Counted from the first letter of the stretch, positions 46,630-59,355 are shown. The stretch: 64,000 nucleotides of DNA from Euptelea pleiosperma (GCA_035048495.1 CM068542.1:36423109-36487108), one strand, 5' to 3'. Translations and numbers: made by a program. Notes: generated from the sequence alone by a model not told the origin.

Positions 46630-49186
46630 CACCTTCCCCTGTACTGATGTGATGTTTCCCTGTAACTGGAAAAGGTTTGTTAGGTTCTCGTTGTGAAACT
46701 AAAGAGTTCATGCAGTGTAATTTCTGAGGCTTCGTACTGGCTGCTGCAAGGTCTTGGCTTTGTTGGCATGTTGGTGGGCCATATTCCAAAGAGGCACCAT
46801 AGAGGTCAGTGGAACCTTTGTACCTTACACGGCTTTTAAACAGTAATTAAACCATTAATAACGGCATTATAAAGGCTTTGAAGTTATGTAGATAACACCC
46901 CAAAAACTGTTTCCCCATTATTTTATTACCATTTTAGATTTTAAACATCTTTTTTAAATAAATTAATATAGTTCATATTTTGTAAAAGAACATTCGGAAA
47001 AAATAAGTATGAGAGTACACTTTAACGGCTATTATAAATGTAAATCTGTTATAACCCCAATAACTGTGAAGAATGGTTAAGGTACACCCCAGGTACCCCT
47101 GCTGTTTTCTTTATTATAAACCTCACCATACATGTTCCTGGCTGCATGCTTTCCTGGTCGCTATTTCTTTGATTTGCCACATCTTAAGAGTTATGCCAAC
47201 TTGATGACCATAACCCTCTTTAGTTTGGACCTTTCTTCCAATTGGATGGTTTAGGGCTCCTGACCAAGATATTTCATTTGAAATTCTGAACATTTAGGAA
47301 TCAAGAAAATGTGTAATAATAAATTCATTTATATCTTTTTTAAGCAGTATTGTCCAAGGTTTTAAATTGTCTGTTTTAATGTCAGAACCGTCACTTAATC
47401 GTTATAACGGGGTCACATCAATCACATATATGAAGTTCAAAAAATGGTTGGAATTTTTTTTTTCTAATAACCTGGATAAAAAAAAAATTAACGACCATTA
47501 TAATGCTAAGCCATTTTTTTATACGTTGGGCGTTATTTTCGAAATAACGTAATGGGGTTTGGGTTGATACCCTTATAATGGCTGTTCTTTTCGTTACAAT
47601 GGCCTTTTTTTTTAACCAATGAATCGTCTACAAGTTTCTGAGCTCCCTTTTTGCTCGAGTGATTGTTGGAGTGATGTTTTCTACCAGGATTTTGCACAAA
47701 ACTGAGTTTGTATAATTCTATCCGACAAGTAGTCTTTGAACTTAGTTTTAACGTTTGTTAATTATTCACAAATCTTTAAATAGATTAAAAAAAATCTTTT
47801 TTGATGAATTTAGAAAAGTCTTTAAGAGGAAGGTACTGTTCATGGATACTGAGGTTCAAATGCCACTCAAATTGGGTTTGTGGAAGTCCTCTTCTGCTTT
47901 AATGTAGCCATAGACAAGGCTAGGAATTATCTATTTACTTGTAAATTTCAGGAATGCTTGATGGTGCCAACCCCTCTTGCACTCACGGGTCCTTATCCAC
48001 AATGCAGTGCACATAAAGGAGCCTCAATCCATAGGTATTAATACAATACTGTTGTCCAGGTCGTATGATTGGTAGGTAGGGTTCATTGACTGCGCTGTTC
48101 AGATTAACGAAAATGTTACCAAGAGAGAGATACCCTAGCTTTTTTCAAGTATGCACCCAAACCCATCATATCCGTCCGGGAATTTGACCCAAAAACATTT
48201 TTGTGCTTCAAGAGATGGTGTGAGAGAGAAAAGTTATCATCATAAAGCATACTCTCCGCCAAGGTTTAAAAGGGGCTGTCATAACGGATGCACTACCCTA
48301 GATACGTATTCAACTCATTTTCTATTCGGATATCCTTTAAGCATCCAAACCCACAAAATACGGATTCGGAGAGGAAGGTGCCTGCCCTGCTTTCCTTCCT
48401 TTCTACCCTTCCCTGAGGCAACTTTCTGATTACTGATATATCTCTCGTCTGTACTATTTCAAGGTTGGAAGGCTGATAATCAAGGGCTAAGAAGTATGCA
48501 ATCAAAGTTAAGTATTAATGTTTCCTAATTGTTAAATATCATGTTGGGTTGGTCTGGTCGCACCAACTGGAATCTGGATGCTACAGATTTTTCATATGCA
48601 TGGTTCAAAATACAAAGCACTTCCCATGCAACTCAATCCCCCAACAGAAACTGAAATTCACAACTTATATGTAATTCATCATCGTCATGAGCCTTTTATC
48701 AATGGTATAGGGTTGGCGGCACGAATCAAGTCCCACATTCGATAGTCTGGACTATTTCGATTGTTATGTTAAACCATGTGTTTTCAATTGTTCCTTTTCC
48801 CCAAAAATTCAATCTTTGTTAGTCGGTTGACCAAATAATAGAACGATTTTGTCATACATTCTCTGGCAAGGTCTTTATGCTGTGAAAAGTATTGGTAAAT
48901 CTGAGAAAGCTAAATCAGTTTGCTCTTGCAAAACATGATTATAAACTTTAACATGACCTGATGGATCATTTGATACTTATTTGCTTCAGTTAGTTCAGCA
49001 TCAATTGGTTGGTTAAGAACGTCATAATATCATTGTTTACTTGTCTATTCTATTTTCTCATAGAAATCGAAATTTGATGTTGACCCATCTCATAGAAATC
49101 GAAGATGGGTGTTTTTCAACATCAAAGAAATGAGTATGTGGGAAAGCTAAATCAAGGTTGCCATCCTATACAAAATGAAAAAGAAA
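46630..49186. other. Intergenic, with AACGG-family fragments
   Basis: Fragments of the GTTATAACGG dispersed family lie at about 46830-47080 and 47360-47620 ('ggggtcacatcaatcac'). Nothing else is recognised; 48150-48430 has a 92-codon frame without protein character. Confidence 0.5.
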
Positions 49187-49189
49187 GTG

Positions 49190-50614
49190 AGGAAGTTTGA
49201 GTTTATTGCTAAACTTGAGTGAGTACATAAGACCTACTCCAAGCTCTTATATAGAGCATTACAAGAATTCAAAACAAGAAATAAATCTTAAACAAATCAA
49301 ATCTAATCCTAAGATATTATTCTAATCTTGTGATGAGACATACCAATAGTGATATGGTGTATCTCACATAATTTATTATGATATATATTCTTTAACATTC
49401 CCCTTCAAACTCATGGGGATTGGAGATCAACGATCTTCGTGAGTTTGTCGAAGTCCAGTGCCATGAAGCTTGAGTGTTGTTGAAGGGTGCTATTGTCATT
49501 TTAAGTCAACTTGATGATTGAATCGTCCTGATTAAAAGTTGAATTCTGTGCTCGCCAGTGAATGAAGATGGTTGTCAGCCATAGTGGTGATCCATGATGG
49601 TCACATGGGTTCTTGTCCCAAAGAAATCTTCGGTTTAAGCTGACCGGAACTCGTCGGATTTTAATCCGGATAAATAAAGGGCCTCATTGGGTCAAGATGT
49701 GTGGGCATCATTTTGTTTCATAGGCTTGGGGATCTACGAGACCTAAAGCAATAAAGTGTGGGCCTCTTCTGGATGTCACACAGGCTTGGGCAGTAAAAGT
49801 CTATAAGCAAATTTTCCTTTTTTTTATTTACTGGACTCTTTTGCTGGACCTTTTTATTTATTTCAATACGGCAAAGGAAAGAAGAAGATAGGGTTTCTCA
49901 AAACCAAAGAGGAGGGTTCCACCTGAGAAGAGGGTGGCTAGAGATAGAGAGGCAGCGGCAATGACGATTTATTTCGGTGACAACTAAAGCAACAATGCTC
50001 GGAGGGAGTCATACAAACATAGACGGCGTCAGGAGCGCGGCGATCTGTGGACATCCTCATTTGCCCTTTTTTTTCATAGCCAATGACAGAATCTTTTTCT
50101 CTTTTTTTTTTATTGACCATGGAGAGGTTCGGTGGTTGCGGCGGCAATAGAGATGGCAACGGTGAGTGATGATACTTGCAGTGGGGTAGCAATGATGGAG
50201 ATGGTGACGGTGATTTGCGCCAACCAAGGTGGAGGGGATGCAACCCCCAACTCAATAGACAATGAGTTGTAGAGGTTGTTGCCAAGATAGATGGGTTACG
50301 AAACAATTGTTAATTAAAAATTAAGAAATATTAGGCCCAACGGGCAACAAAGTTGCCGCCCTCGGAAGAGCGGTGGAATACATGAATATCAGAAGAGCAC
50401 AGGTCGTTAGATGACCCGCTCTGATACCATTAAGAAGTTTGAGTTTATTGCTAAACTTGAGTGAGTACATAAGACCTTCAAGCTCTTATTAGAGCATTAC
50501 AAGAATTCAAAACAAGAAATAAATCCTAAGATATTATCCTAATCTTGTGATGAGATACAACAATAGTGATATGGTATAGCTCACCCAATTTATTATGATA
50601 TATATTCTCTAACA
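49190..50614 (-). mobile_element. Miniature LTR retrotransposon (TRIM-like), copia-type PBS
   Basis: Direct LTRs of about 185-205 bp lie at 49190-49397 and 50432-50614. On the minus strand they start TGTTAaAGAATATATATC and end near CTCAAACTTC. Directly inside the 5' LTR (right copy) is TGGTATCAGAGC (50429-50418), the exact initiator-Met tRNA primer-binding site. Next to the 3' LTR is a purine run GAAGGGGAA (about 49407-49398). The 1-kb interior has no gag or pol, so it depends on another element. The LTRs differ by substitutions and a small indel. The TSD is uncertain. Confidence 0.8.
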
Positions 50615-51372
50615 AAAGAACATAAACTTATGTTCTAAAAAACTAAATAAAACAACAAAATTTTGAATGGTACAAACACAAAAGGCTTACAAGAGTTCAA
50701 AAATTATACATAACGGATTAATCATTTTTGTTTTTTGGATACATCACAGATTAATCATATTCCCTGTGACTCATCCACAATAAGCTTTCTGCATCTTTTT
50801 TTCAACCATAGGGTAGCACCTTGTTTCTTGGAATTATATGCAAGAATAAGAAAGATAAGGATGAGGAAATACCAAGCATCAAAGACCAACATAAAACAAA
50901 TTAGCCGGAAGTAAAAAGGTGGTTGTCATTTGCATTCAAATCCAAAACCTTCTTGTGGGAGAATTTCTTCACCCCACGATCATAATGGTCGATCCTAACA
51001 AGAAAAATTGAGATCTTGATTCTTCTGCTTACTGGACGTTGAGGGGGTACCTACAAAAATACTCCGAACTTTCAAATAAGAGAAGAGATAATAAGAGGTA
51101 TATTTATTGAAGTTCTTATGAGATAAGATTCGATGGATCATACATTTGCTCATGACCTGATTTATAGATTTTGAAGGAAGTCTAATTTTGGAATGATTAA
51201 GACTCAATGGAGACTTTCTATTCTTCAAATTTGTATTGAAGAAAGTCTTAATTCTTACCGTGTAGTGCCTAGAGGAGTCTCTGTAGAAAGAATTGGGCTT
51301 GATTTAAGAGACATATTCCTTGGTTTGGTCGACTAGAGATAGGGTTGTCAATGGATACTATTCAGATCGAAT
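50615..51372. other. Intergenic, nothing recognised
   Basis: AT-rich, with no repeat ends or coding frame. Confidence 0.5.
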
Positions 51373-51712
51373 ATAAGCATATCCGAATCCGAATGCGAAA
51401 AATATTTGATATTGGAATCTGATTTGACATCCGACGGATATTTTAAATCAATATTCAAATTCGAATCCGGTTAACTTATCAGATATCCGATCCAAAAATT
51501 TGATATATATATATATATAATAAATATAATTATTAATTATATAAGCATATCCGAATCCGAAAAATATTTGATATTCGAATTTGATTCGATATCCGACAGA
51601 TATTTTAAATCAATATTCGAATTTGAATCCGGTTAACTTATCAGATATCCGATCTAAAAATTTGATATATATATAATAAATATAATCTATTATATAATTA
51701 TTAATTATACAC
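51373..51712. repeat. Two-copy tandem repeat, 168-bp unit
   Basis: Both units start 'ataagcatatccgaatcc' (51373 and 51541), end in a TA microsatellite plus 'aataaatataat', and share 'ggttaacttatcagatatcc' in between. Internal 'atccga/tcggat' motifs are repeated. Confidence 0.8.
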
Positions 51713-52540
51713 GATCGCAATAGATAATGTTGACTCTACAGGATACATCCAAAGGCCTTAACATTAAATCCTGAGATGGTACTATAGTTTACCAGAAAAA
51801 AAACCTAAGATAATCTTGTAGAATGTCCTTAGAGACTCAACAATTGATTGTTATCAGAGGTTTAGGGTCCTTCGCCCAATGGGCAAGTATATCACCTAAG
51901 TAGCTCGTAGGCACTACAATTGAACTAGGATCATTAACGTTGAAAATTATTTAGATTATTAAAAGTAAATAAAAATTATTGTATTCTATATAATCAAATA
52001 GAGTTTATAGACTTTTAAGTCATTTGGTAATATAAACTTGATTTCTAGAAGAATTATTCACTTGAAGTTGAAAAGTAAAATCCTATGACACAAAATAGAA
52101 AATAGAATTCGAACGACAAGAGAAGAGATAGAGAACTCGAACAGAAACAAAGTAAAACTCAAACAACAACAACAACAGAGTACGTGAAGTAGGTATTCAG
52201 ATAGAATTCAGAATTTAGTACAAGATTAGGATGAAAGAGGAAGTTAGTAGACTCATGTAGAAAGAGAATTTAGTACAAGATTGGTTCACGTGTATACACA
52301 GCAATTACATGTTGTAAACAACTATACATAGTACATATCATAAACCTTATCTTTTCATTTACTTAAGATATTTTAATGTAAATAAGTGATTATCCCCTAT
52401 TTGAATTCAATAAAAGTATTTCTAAAATCAAATTCCAACATAATCATAAACTGATTTTCTAGTTAAAAGCACGAAATTTAAAAGAAATTTTCAAATCCAA
52501 CGACTAGAGAACACCTCCTGAAAAACTTTCTAATCAAACA
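51713..52540. other. Intergenic, nothing recognised
   Basis: AT-rich, with a short ACA repeat near 52170. No gene. Confidence 0.5.
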
Positions 52541-53200
52541 ACTAGAGATCACCAATCAAGCTGATTGTTTCTTTCTAGATACATCAAGTGATGGCCAACC
52601 ATTCACAGCTCAGAGGGCCAGGTGGTTCATTTTTCTGCTCTCTATAGATACGCAGGATAAAATGCTCCAGAGTTAATTTGAGAGCTTTTTCATCATGTGC
52701 CAGGCCTATAGATTTGTTCCAAGCCCATGATGAAAAGTGCTCAAATCCAACAGCTAGAAATCACCAATCGTGCTTTTTTTTTGTGTGGGCAAACATTCGT
52801 GAGGTCAGTCAGAAAGCGTGTGCTACTTCAATGGCTAGTTCGCTCCACATAAAAAAAATTCAATGGACTAGCAGGAAAGAAATTTACTTCTCTGTATTGC
52901 TGTGGTAAGCAAAAAAAAAGTGCAACCTGGCACTCTCTTTCGGGCCCACTGACCCATGAATGATTGGCTACCACTTGATGGAAATACATACTAACAATTA
53001 GCCTGATTGGTGATCTATAGTTGTCGGATTTGAAAATCTCTTTCATCATGGGCGAGATTTATGAGTTTGTTCCAAGCCCATGATGAAAGGTGCTCAAATC
53101 CAACAGCTAAAAATAACTAATCATGCTGATTTTCGGTGTAGGTTCACAAATGTCTGGACCAAACATTCGTAGGTCAGCAGTCCCAAAAGTGTTACTCTAC
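52541..53200. repeat. Two neighbouring degenerate foldback MITEs
   Basis: 52541-52830 and 52915-53200 each carry inverted 'agatcaccaatc' cores. They share the unusual loop 'tttgttccaagcccatgatgaaa' (abridged), so one derives from the other or both from the same master. Confidence 0.6.
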
Positions 53201-53356
53201 CATGTTACACTTTGAGAGACTTCTATATCAAAATTTTGATATACACTAGAATTTTGACTTGTGGAACCATCTCAGGTGCTGCTGCCACGTACATGGTCGA
53301 GTAGAATATTCTAACTTTTTAGAATGTTCTCTTGCTAAATTATGCGGGTCTCATTC

Positions 53357-53567
53357 GAGAAAAGATTCGCTGGTCCGGGGACCTTCAAACTTTGAAGTTT
53401 CCCCTCCCAAAATGTCGGACACGTACGTCAAGGCCTAAACCTAACCCATGTTAAACCCTTGGTTAATTAGTTAAAGTTGGTTAACACGGTACGTGTCAAA
53501 CATTTTGGGAAGGGACCTTCAAACCTCTCAAAGTTTGAAGGTCTCCGGGACAAGCGAATTTTTGCCC
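53357..53567. mobile_element. 211-bp MITE with 10-bp TSD
   Basis: GGTCTCATTC lies at 53347-53356 and 53568-53577. Termini are related inverted repeats (left gagaaaagattcgctggtcc, right reverse complement gggcaaaaattcgcttgtcc). The subterminal 'accttcaaactttgaag' is itself palindromic and recurs near the other end. Confidence 0.85.
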
Positions 53568-53720
53568 GGTCTCATTCTGCTATGTATAGACAAGAAAACC
53601 TAAGATGGTTCCAAAGCTCCACATAAAATTTTTCTCGTGGCGGTGATAATAGAAGGTGGTTGGTCACGGTGAGGAGTTTTATTCCTAAATAATTGGTGAT
53701 CCAATAGGGGGTTCTTCCTA

Positions 53721-54929
53721 TCTATATAACAAAACAGGGAAGTTGTCTACCCACTTATACCCCCTCTTATCTATTTTGACAAAAGACGGCCAAGATCTTT
53801 TCCCCCAAATGACGGTGGATCTCAGCCACTCACACCTGATTTTGGCAAATGCTTTGTTGGAGAGTGCCATAGGCACGTGCCACCCACTATCTATATAACA
53901 AAACAGGACGATTGTGTCCCCCTCTTATCTGGCTTCATAAAGGATGGCCGAGATCTTATTACACCGAATGGACGGTGGATCTCAGCCACTCACACCCAAT
54001 TTTGACAAACGCTTTGTCGATGAGTGCCATGGGCACGGGTCACCTACTATTTACCTACATATAAGAAATGAAATGGGTTTGATTTACATATAGCTAGTCC
54101 AAGGGTCAGGCTCACGAGCCCCACTTTTTATGCCTCGAGAGGGGTGTTACCGTTAAAACGGATTGAAACAGCCAGGGGCAAAAATGGAAAAAATAGATTT
54201 TAATGGAAAAAAGTGGTATTGAAATTCAAAATTTAAAATTAAAAAATTGAAAAAAGAAATAGAATTTAACAGAAATTTAATGGTTTTCTTATACCCTTCT
54301 TATCTTATATGGCTTCAATAATGAGTGGCTGAGATCCACTATGCTTCATATCGATGGCTGAGATTAACTCTCACCCGATTTTGACAAACGCTTTGTTAGA
54401 AAGTGCCGTGGGTACGGGCCACCCACACATATATCAAGACAACTCAGTTGTATTCTCTTATCTTATCCATCCATATAATGTGGACGGTTAGATAAAGAGT
54501 GGTTGAGATCAAATCCATCGATCTAAAGTGGACGGTTAGATTTCGGCCACTCAATTTGCCTCATTTGACCTCAATTTATTCAAAATTTTAATTTCAAAAA
54601 CGTTATTTTTTGTTAATTCTATTATTTTTCCATTTCTCCCTCTGTGCGTTACAATCCGTTATAATGGAAAAAACGGTAATGCCCCAGTCCTTTATACCGT
54701 TTGCCGAAGGCACCCAATTTTTGTCGGAGAGTGCTGTGGGCATGGGCCATTTACCATTCTATATAACAAAACACATTGGTTGTCTCCCTACTTATACCTC
54801 CTCTTATAAGCATCAACAAAGAAGGGTCGAGATCTAATCCTCCCCCAAATGGGTGTTGGATCTCCGCCACTCATCTGATTTTGGCAAATTCTTTGTTAAG
54901 GAGTGCCGATGGCATGGGGCACCCACTAG
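53721..54929 (+). mobile_element. Composite Helitron block (inverted relative to 3872-5150)
   Basis: Starts TCTATATAACAAAACAGG after an A and ends CACCCACTAG before a T. It holds a short copy at 53721-53889, whose end abuts another copy at 53890-54050, then AACGG-rich sequence, a 3' end near 54380-54425 with 'gtgccgtgggtac', and a last copy at about 54762-54929. The segment 53890-54929 matches the reverse complement of 4303-5150 with extra internal sequence. No Rep/helicase is present. Confidence 0.65.
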
Positions 54930-55332
54930 TTTGAGTCAAATGATAGTGCATCTCCTTGCATCAGCTTACGAGGACTAATATTACCAGAACAAAGCATGTG
55001 TTACTGTTTATTTATTTGCATACTAGTTTTTTCCCGTCGGTTGAGACGTCTACCATTTGGGTACTAGAATATCTAGTAAAATATGGACCCGGGTCTGCCC
55101 AAAGCTATCCAGTCGGGTCTGGGTAATGAATATGGAACATAAACCTTGTAGGTCAGGGTATCCGGCCAAAACCCATCACTGTTTGTAGAGTCCATCATTG
55201 TCACATCACACTCAATTAGGAGTCTGTCGGAGTTGGTGGCCCATTAGATCAAGACAATCATAATTTCTTTCTAGAAGACCGAGTATGCGGTTAAACTCTC
55301 ATTAAAGATGTCTTGAATAAATAAAACATCAT
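54930..55332. other. Intergenic, nothing recognised
   Basis: No coding frame or paired repeats. Confidence 0.45.
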
Positions 55333-55505
55333 GAGATTGAAAGGCTTTAATGAGCATTTAATGGGAGGTTAGAGAAGGATTTTAGTGAATAGATTTGGAT
55401 TAGAGTATTTTTCATGGTGAGATTGAAAGACTTTAATGAGCGTTTAATCGGAGGTTAGAGAAGGATTTTAGTAAATAGATTTTGGATTAGTGTATTTTTT
55501 ATGGT
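55333..55505. repeat. Two-copy tandem repeat, 86-bp unit
   Basis: Units begin 'gagattgaaag' at 55333 and 55419 and share 'ggaggttagagaaggatttt'. Few differences. Confidence 0.8.
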
Positions 55506-55783
55506 TTGTTTTCAATTGTAGATTTTTAGCATTACTATTTAGCACGCAGTTTGAGGTGCATTTTTTGGCCAATGACACCACTATGCACGTGCGATGGACG
55601 ATATAGATGTTTTGCCAATCTCTAGGGACCTACCTACAAAAATTCATACTGATAAGCAATGAGTTTTGACACCATTAATGATGGACCATATTATGAGCCA
55701 TGTGGTACAATCTTAGAGATCATTGACCGTATGAATATTGTTTTTTACATATCAAAATTCATCCTGATCAGTAATTTATAATC

Positions 55784-56147
55784 GGGTCGGACTCCAGGGA
55801 CCCCCATTTTTTACCTCCACTTTGGCGGACCCACATAAAAGATGAATCGATGGGTGATTTTTGGTGAGGATGATCTCTACGGTGAGGAGATCATCCTCAC
55901 AAAAATTCAAATCATTCTGAAATTCATAAATTGGTTTAGAAGTTGAAGAATTATGAACAGTCGATGTTTACCGTGTAACTTGAAAACCACATTTGACGGG
56001 GTTAGAAATTCCAAAATGAGCTGATTTTTTGTTGGGGTGATCGATATGGTAAGGAGATCATCCTCACCAAAAATCAGCCATTGATTAATCTTCTGTGTGG
56101 GTCCGCCAAAGTGGGGGTAAAAAATGTGGGTCCTTGGAGTCTTATCC
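55784..56147. mobile_element. Complete foldback MITE with 9-bp TSD
   Basis: Begins GGGTCGGACTCCAGGGACCC; the reverse complement of the end is GGATAAGACTCCAAGGACCC. Flanks tttataatc (55775-55783) and tttataacc (56148-56156) form a TSD with one mismatch. Arms contain the 'gatgatctc' and 'ctttggcggaccca' landmarks found as half-copies at 1-120 and 19443-19593. Confidence 0.8.
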
Positions 56148-56350
56148 TTTATAACCAAGTCTTTTTCTTGATTTATTTGTAATCTTAGATTTTGATCATT
56201 ATGATCCAAAGGTTAGAAATCACTAATCAAAGTTTATTTTGGTTATATAAGTCCATCTAGGAATGGACCACACATCCATATGGTCAGTAGCCTTTGATAA
56301 GGTGACACATGCCTCACAGTGTAAGTTTATTATCAACTTTGATGATGGAC

Positions 56351-56508
56351 TTCATCATCTAAATTTTTCTAGCCATAGAGTTAAAAGTGTCATGTTAAGA
56401 TGCAATAATTGCTTGCACGGTTGAATGAACTTCATCATCTAAAATTTTCTAGTCATAGAGTTTAAGTGTCATTTTAGGATGCAATAATTGCTTGCACGGT
56501 TGAATTGA
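56351..56508. repeat. Two-copy tandem repeat, 80-bp unit
   Basis: Units begin 'ttcatcatctaaa' at 56351 and 56431 and share 'gcaataattgcttgcacgg'. Confidence 0.8.
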
Positions 56509-56811
56509 AATGTGAAAGTGTTGAATGACCAAAGCATCCTTATAAATTAAAAAAAATTAAAAATCGAAATAAATAATTTTTGTCAATTTAAAGAACTTGA
56601 GGGCATCTTAGGAATAATGATTTATTTTACTTTTTTAACATTGAATGAGCTACAGGGTGACGTGTTCTTTGGCACCAAAAAGATCGAAAAACCCTTCTTA
56701 AGTAAATAATATGAAGAAAAGAAAAGAAACAAAAATAAGGACATTTGAGGGATATTGGGGTTTAGCGTGAGACACGCAAGAAGGGCATTCGCTCTTTAAA
56801 TAGTAGAATAG

Positions 56812-56975
56812 ATAAACTAATCCTAAAAAATCTAATTTAATATCCTAATTGATTTTAAATATTATCCTAATTAATTCATCATAATCTTGACAAAAAGTGA
56901 AATATTGTATGAGATACACCAATAAGGATATGGTGCACCTCACACGACTTATTACAATATTAATACTAATCCAAC
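56812..56975 (-). repeat. Diverged solo LTR of the miniature LTR element
   Basis: It follows the same order as the LTR at 49260-49395: 'ctaatcctaa', 'atattatcctaat', 'atcttg', 'gagatacaccaat', 'gatatggtg', 'ctcaca', 'ttattac'. No interior follows. Confidence 0.5.
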
Positions 56976-57650
56976 CCTATATATATTTTAATACCTACAT
57001 TCGGTAGTATGATTTGGTCTGTGCCAGGTTTTTGCATTTTTTCTCAGAGTTTTGAGCCAGCCTGACATCCAACCCGAGCCTACCCAAAACTCGGCCGGGC
57101 TGGGGTTTACCCTAAAAGAACCCGGTTCAGACCTGAGCCCGAATGAAGACCCTTACTGAGTCATTGGCAACTATAATTGTCGGTTTGTTTTGAAAGAGGC
57201 GTTTTTTTTTTCACAGGTGGTCATGAAAGAGAGGCCAAACTTAAAAAAGGTAAAGATTTGAGAGAGCCAAGGAGAAAAAACAAAAAAGTAGCAGTTGATG
57301 GGAGAGCAAAAAAACGTCTCATTTGGAATTCGATTTGGTGGGTGGGTAGACTCGACTCGAGAGTCTAGAAAGTAGAAAACAAATACAAAAGAATCCTTGT
57401 AAAAAAGGCAACCATGAAAGGAGAGAGGGAAGTAGGTAACCGTAACGCCATTAAAGGGAAGAATCCAATGTAACAGCTAAAATTGTGGTAGGTCGTAACC
57501 GACACCTGCATAGAAGGTCCCTTGCACCCCATCCACTCGGCACACATTCATGGCAACGGGGACACCTTACTTGCATCCACTTCCAAGTAAAGCACGCCCT
57601 AAGTTACACAATTTTTGACTGTGGAGCCTTTTTTTTCCTGTGGATCTATG
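56976..57650. other. Intergenic, nothing recognised
   Basis: A purine-rich stretch at 57200-57300 yields a short Lys/Arg-rich frame without protein character. Confidence 0.45.
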
Positions 57651-57654
57651 GAGT

Positions 57655-57985
57655 GCATAAAATGCGCCACCTGTAGTCATTTTTTCGGTCCTACCTACCC
57701 ATGAATTATTATCCCACCACTTGATGGACTTACACACCAAAAATCAGCCTGATTGGTGATCTCTAGAAATTCAAACGGAGTATCCAAAAAAATGTTCAAA
57801 TCCCACGGCTAGAAATCACCCTATGAAACAAATTCGACTCTGACAACTAGAGATCACCAATCAGACTGATTGCTGGTGTGTAGGTCCATCGAGTGGTGGA
57901 TCAATCATTCATTGGTCAGTGGACCTGAAAGAATGTCCACGTGGTGCTTTCTTATGCGCTCAGCAGGACAAATGCTCCACAGAGT
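57655..57985. mobile_element. Foldback MITE (loop of three core repeats)
   Basis: Inverted arms around 'aatcagcctgattggtgat' and 'agatcaccaatcagactgat'. A third core 'gctagaaatcaccc' lies in the loop. Confidence 0.6.
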
Positions 57986-58257
57986 AAATTTTCTCGAAAG
58001 TAACTGTGATGCTTCTATATACGTTCTTTGTTCCATTTTCAGATCTTTCATCATTAAAATTGGAGAAGTGGGCCCAGATTTCTGCGTAAAACTAGTACTA
58101 AAATACAAAATTTTGTAAGGACACTACAAACACGTACATGGCCCACCTCCGCGTCAATCTGGACCACTAAATTTAGCGACGAGTATTGCTGGGACATAGA
58201 CCATTGGATCTATAATTAAAATTATAGATCTCAACAGATTTTTAAATGTGTCGTCTC

Positions 58258-58505
58258 ATGCAAGGTTTTAAATAGGCCCACTATAATGGTACAACTCCCT
58301 TAACATTACCGTTATGAACGTTATAATAACGGCCGTTATAACAGGGTCACATCAGTCACTTCTGAGTAAAAATAAGTCAGAATATTTTATTAAATAATGA
58401 TAGAAAAATGTTATCTTTTATATAATAATTTTTTTTCGGTCTTGGGCGTTATTACAAGAAAAAACTTAACGGGAGTGGGCATTACCGTTGTAACGGCCTT
58501 TTATG
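58258..58505. repeat. GTTATAACGG-family element
   Basis: Starts 'caaggttttaaat' and ends 'ccgttgtaacggcc'. It shares 'agggtcacatcagtcac', 'tctgagtaaaaataagtcag' and 'gggcgttatt' with 23640-23790 and 47360-47620. Confidence 0.55.
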
Positions 58506-58663
58506 TACTCGTAGAGAGCGTACGCAACAGACCTGAACCCTGCAAAAGACAGGTTTTCTTACACGTGTCAGATGGTGTGGCAGGACTCGTAGGACCAATG
58601 TGGTCCACCTGTTGGACGACTAAACGCCCTCCATGGGGCAAGTTTCAAAGAGGTAAGTTTCTT

Positions 58664-58688
58664 TTTATATATATATATATATATATAT
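58664..58688. repeat. (TA)n microsatellite
   Basis: About 12 TA units followed by a T run. Confidence 0.85.
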
Positions 58689-59019
58689 TTTTTTCTATTT
58701 ATAAATTTTAAAAAGCGAATTGCTGTCACCCATTGAGGAAGGGTGCTATAGAAGGCATGGCATGGGTCATGGGTGTGACGTGGACAAAGATGCTATCCAC
58801 GTGGACAGTTCAGATGGTTGTTTATCAGCTGGACAGAGTGTTTTCCCTGTAGTCGCTCACATGCCAAGAAAACCCATTGAACGAACTTCTTAGTGCCAGC
58901 TGGCCTGGCCCAGGCTGTGAAATCTCATCTTAACTAATCTCCAGTGACAACCCTAAACCCAACAGATTCGGTGATTACTGGTCACCAGAAACACCAATCT
59001 ATCAAATCAGATTATATTA

Positions 59020-59355
59020 GGGAAAAAGATGTAACAAGGTAGACCTGACGCCAAAGGCGTCAGGTCTAAGATTTTTAGCCCACGCTTGTCGGATATACAC
59101 ACCAAAAATCACCCCGATTGGTAATCTCTAGCCATTAGATTTTAATAAATTTTCAGTAGTGCTTCTAGCGTTGGATTCAGTCATTTTTTTTTCTTACTAA
59201 TTGATCCAACTGCTAAAAATCATCAAACAAGTTGATTTTTGGTACGAATGTCTGTCTACCGAGGGAGTTGGCTAAACATCAATGCCACCGGTGGGCCCAG
59301 ATGGCAGATAACCAACGCCATTGGCGTCAGATCTATCTTGTTACGTCACGACCCC
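59020..59355. mobile_element. Foldback MITE with subterminal perfect hairpin, possible 8-bp TSD
   Basis: Shared terminal motif GTAACAAG. At 59041-59067 a perfect 12-bp stem (AGACCTGACGCC) closes over AAA; the other end has a matching ACGCCATTGGCGT palindrome near 59315. TTATATTA occurs at 59012-59019 and 59356-59363. Confidence 0.65.

Noticed and set aside
49938..50306. 122-aa Ser/Pro/Leu-rich minus frame
   Set aside because: It lies inside the miniature LTR element, lacks gag-like motifs and arises from a C-rich stretch.
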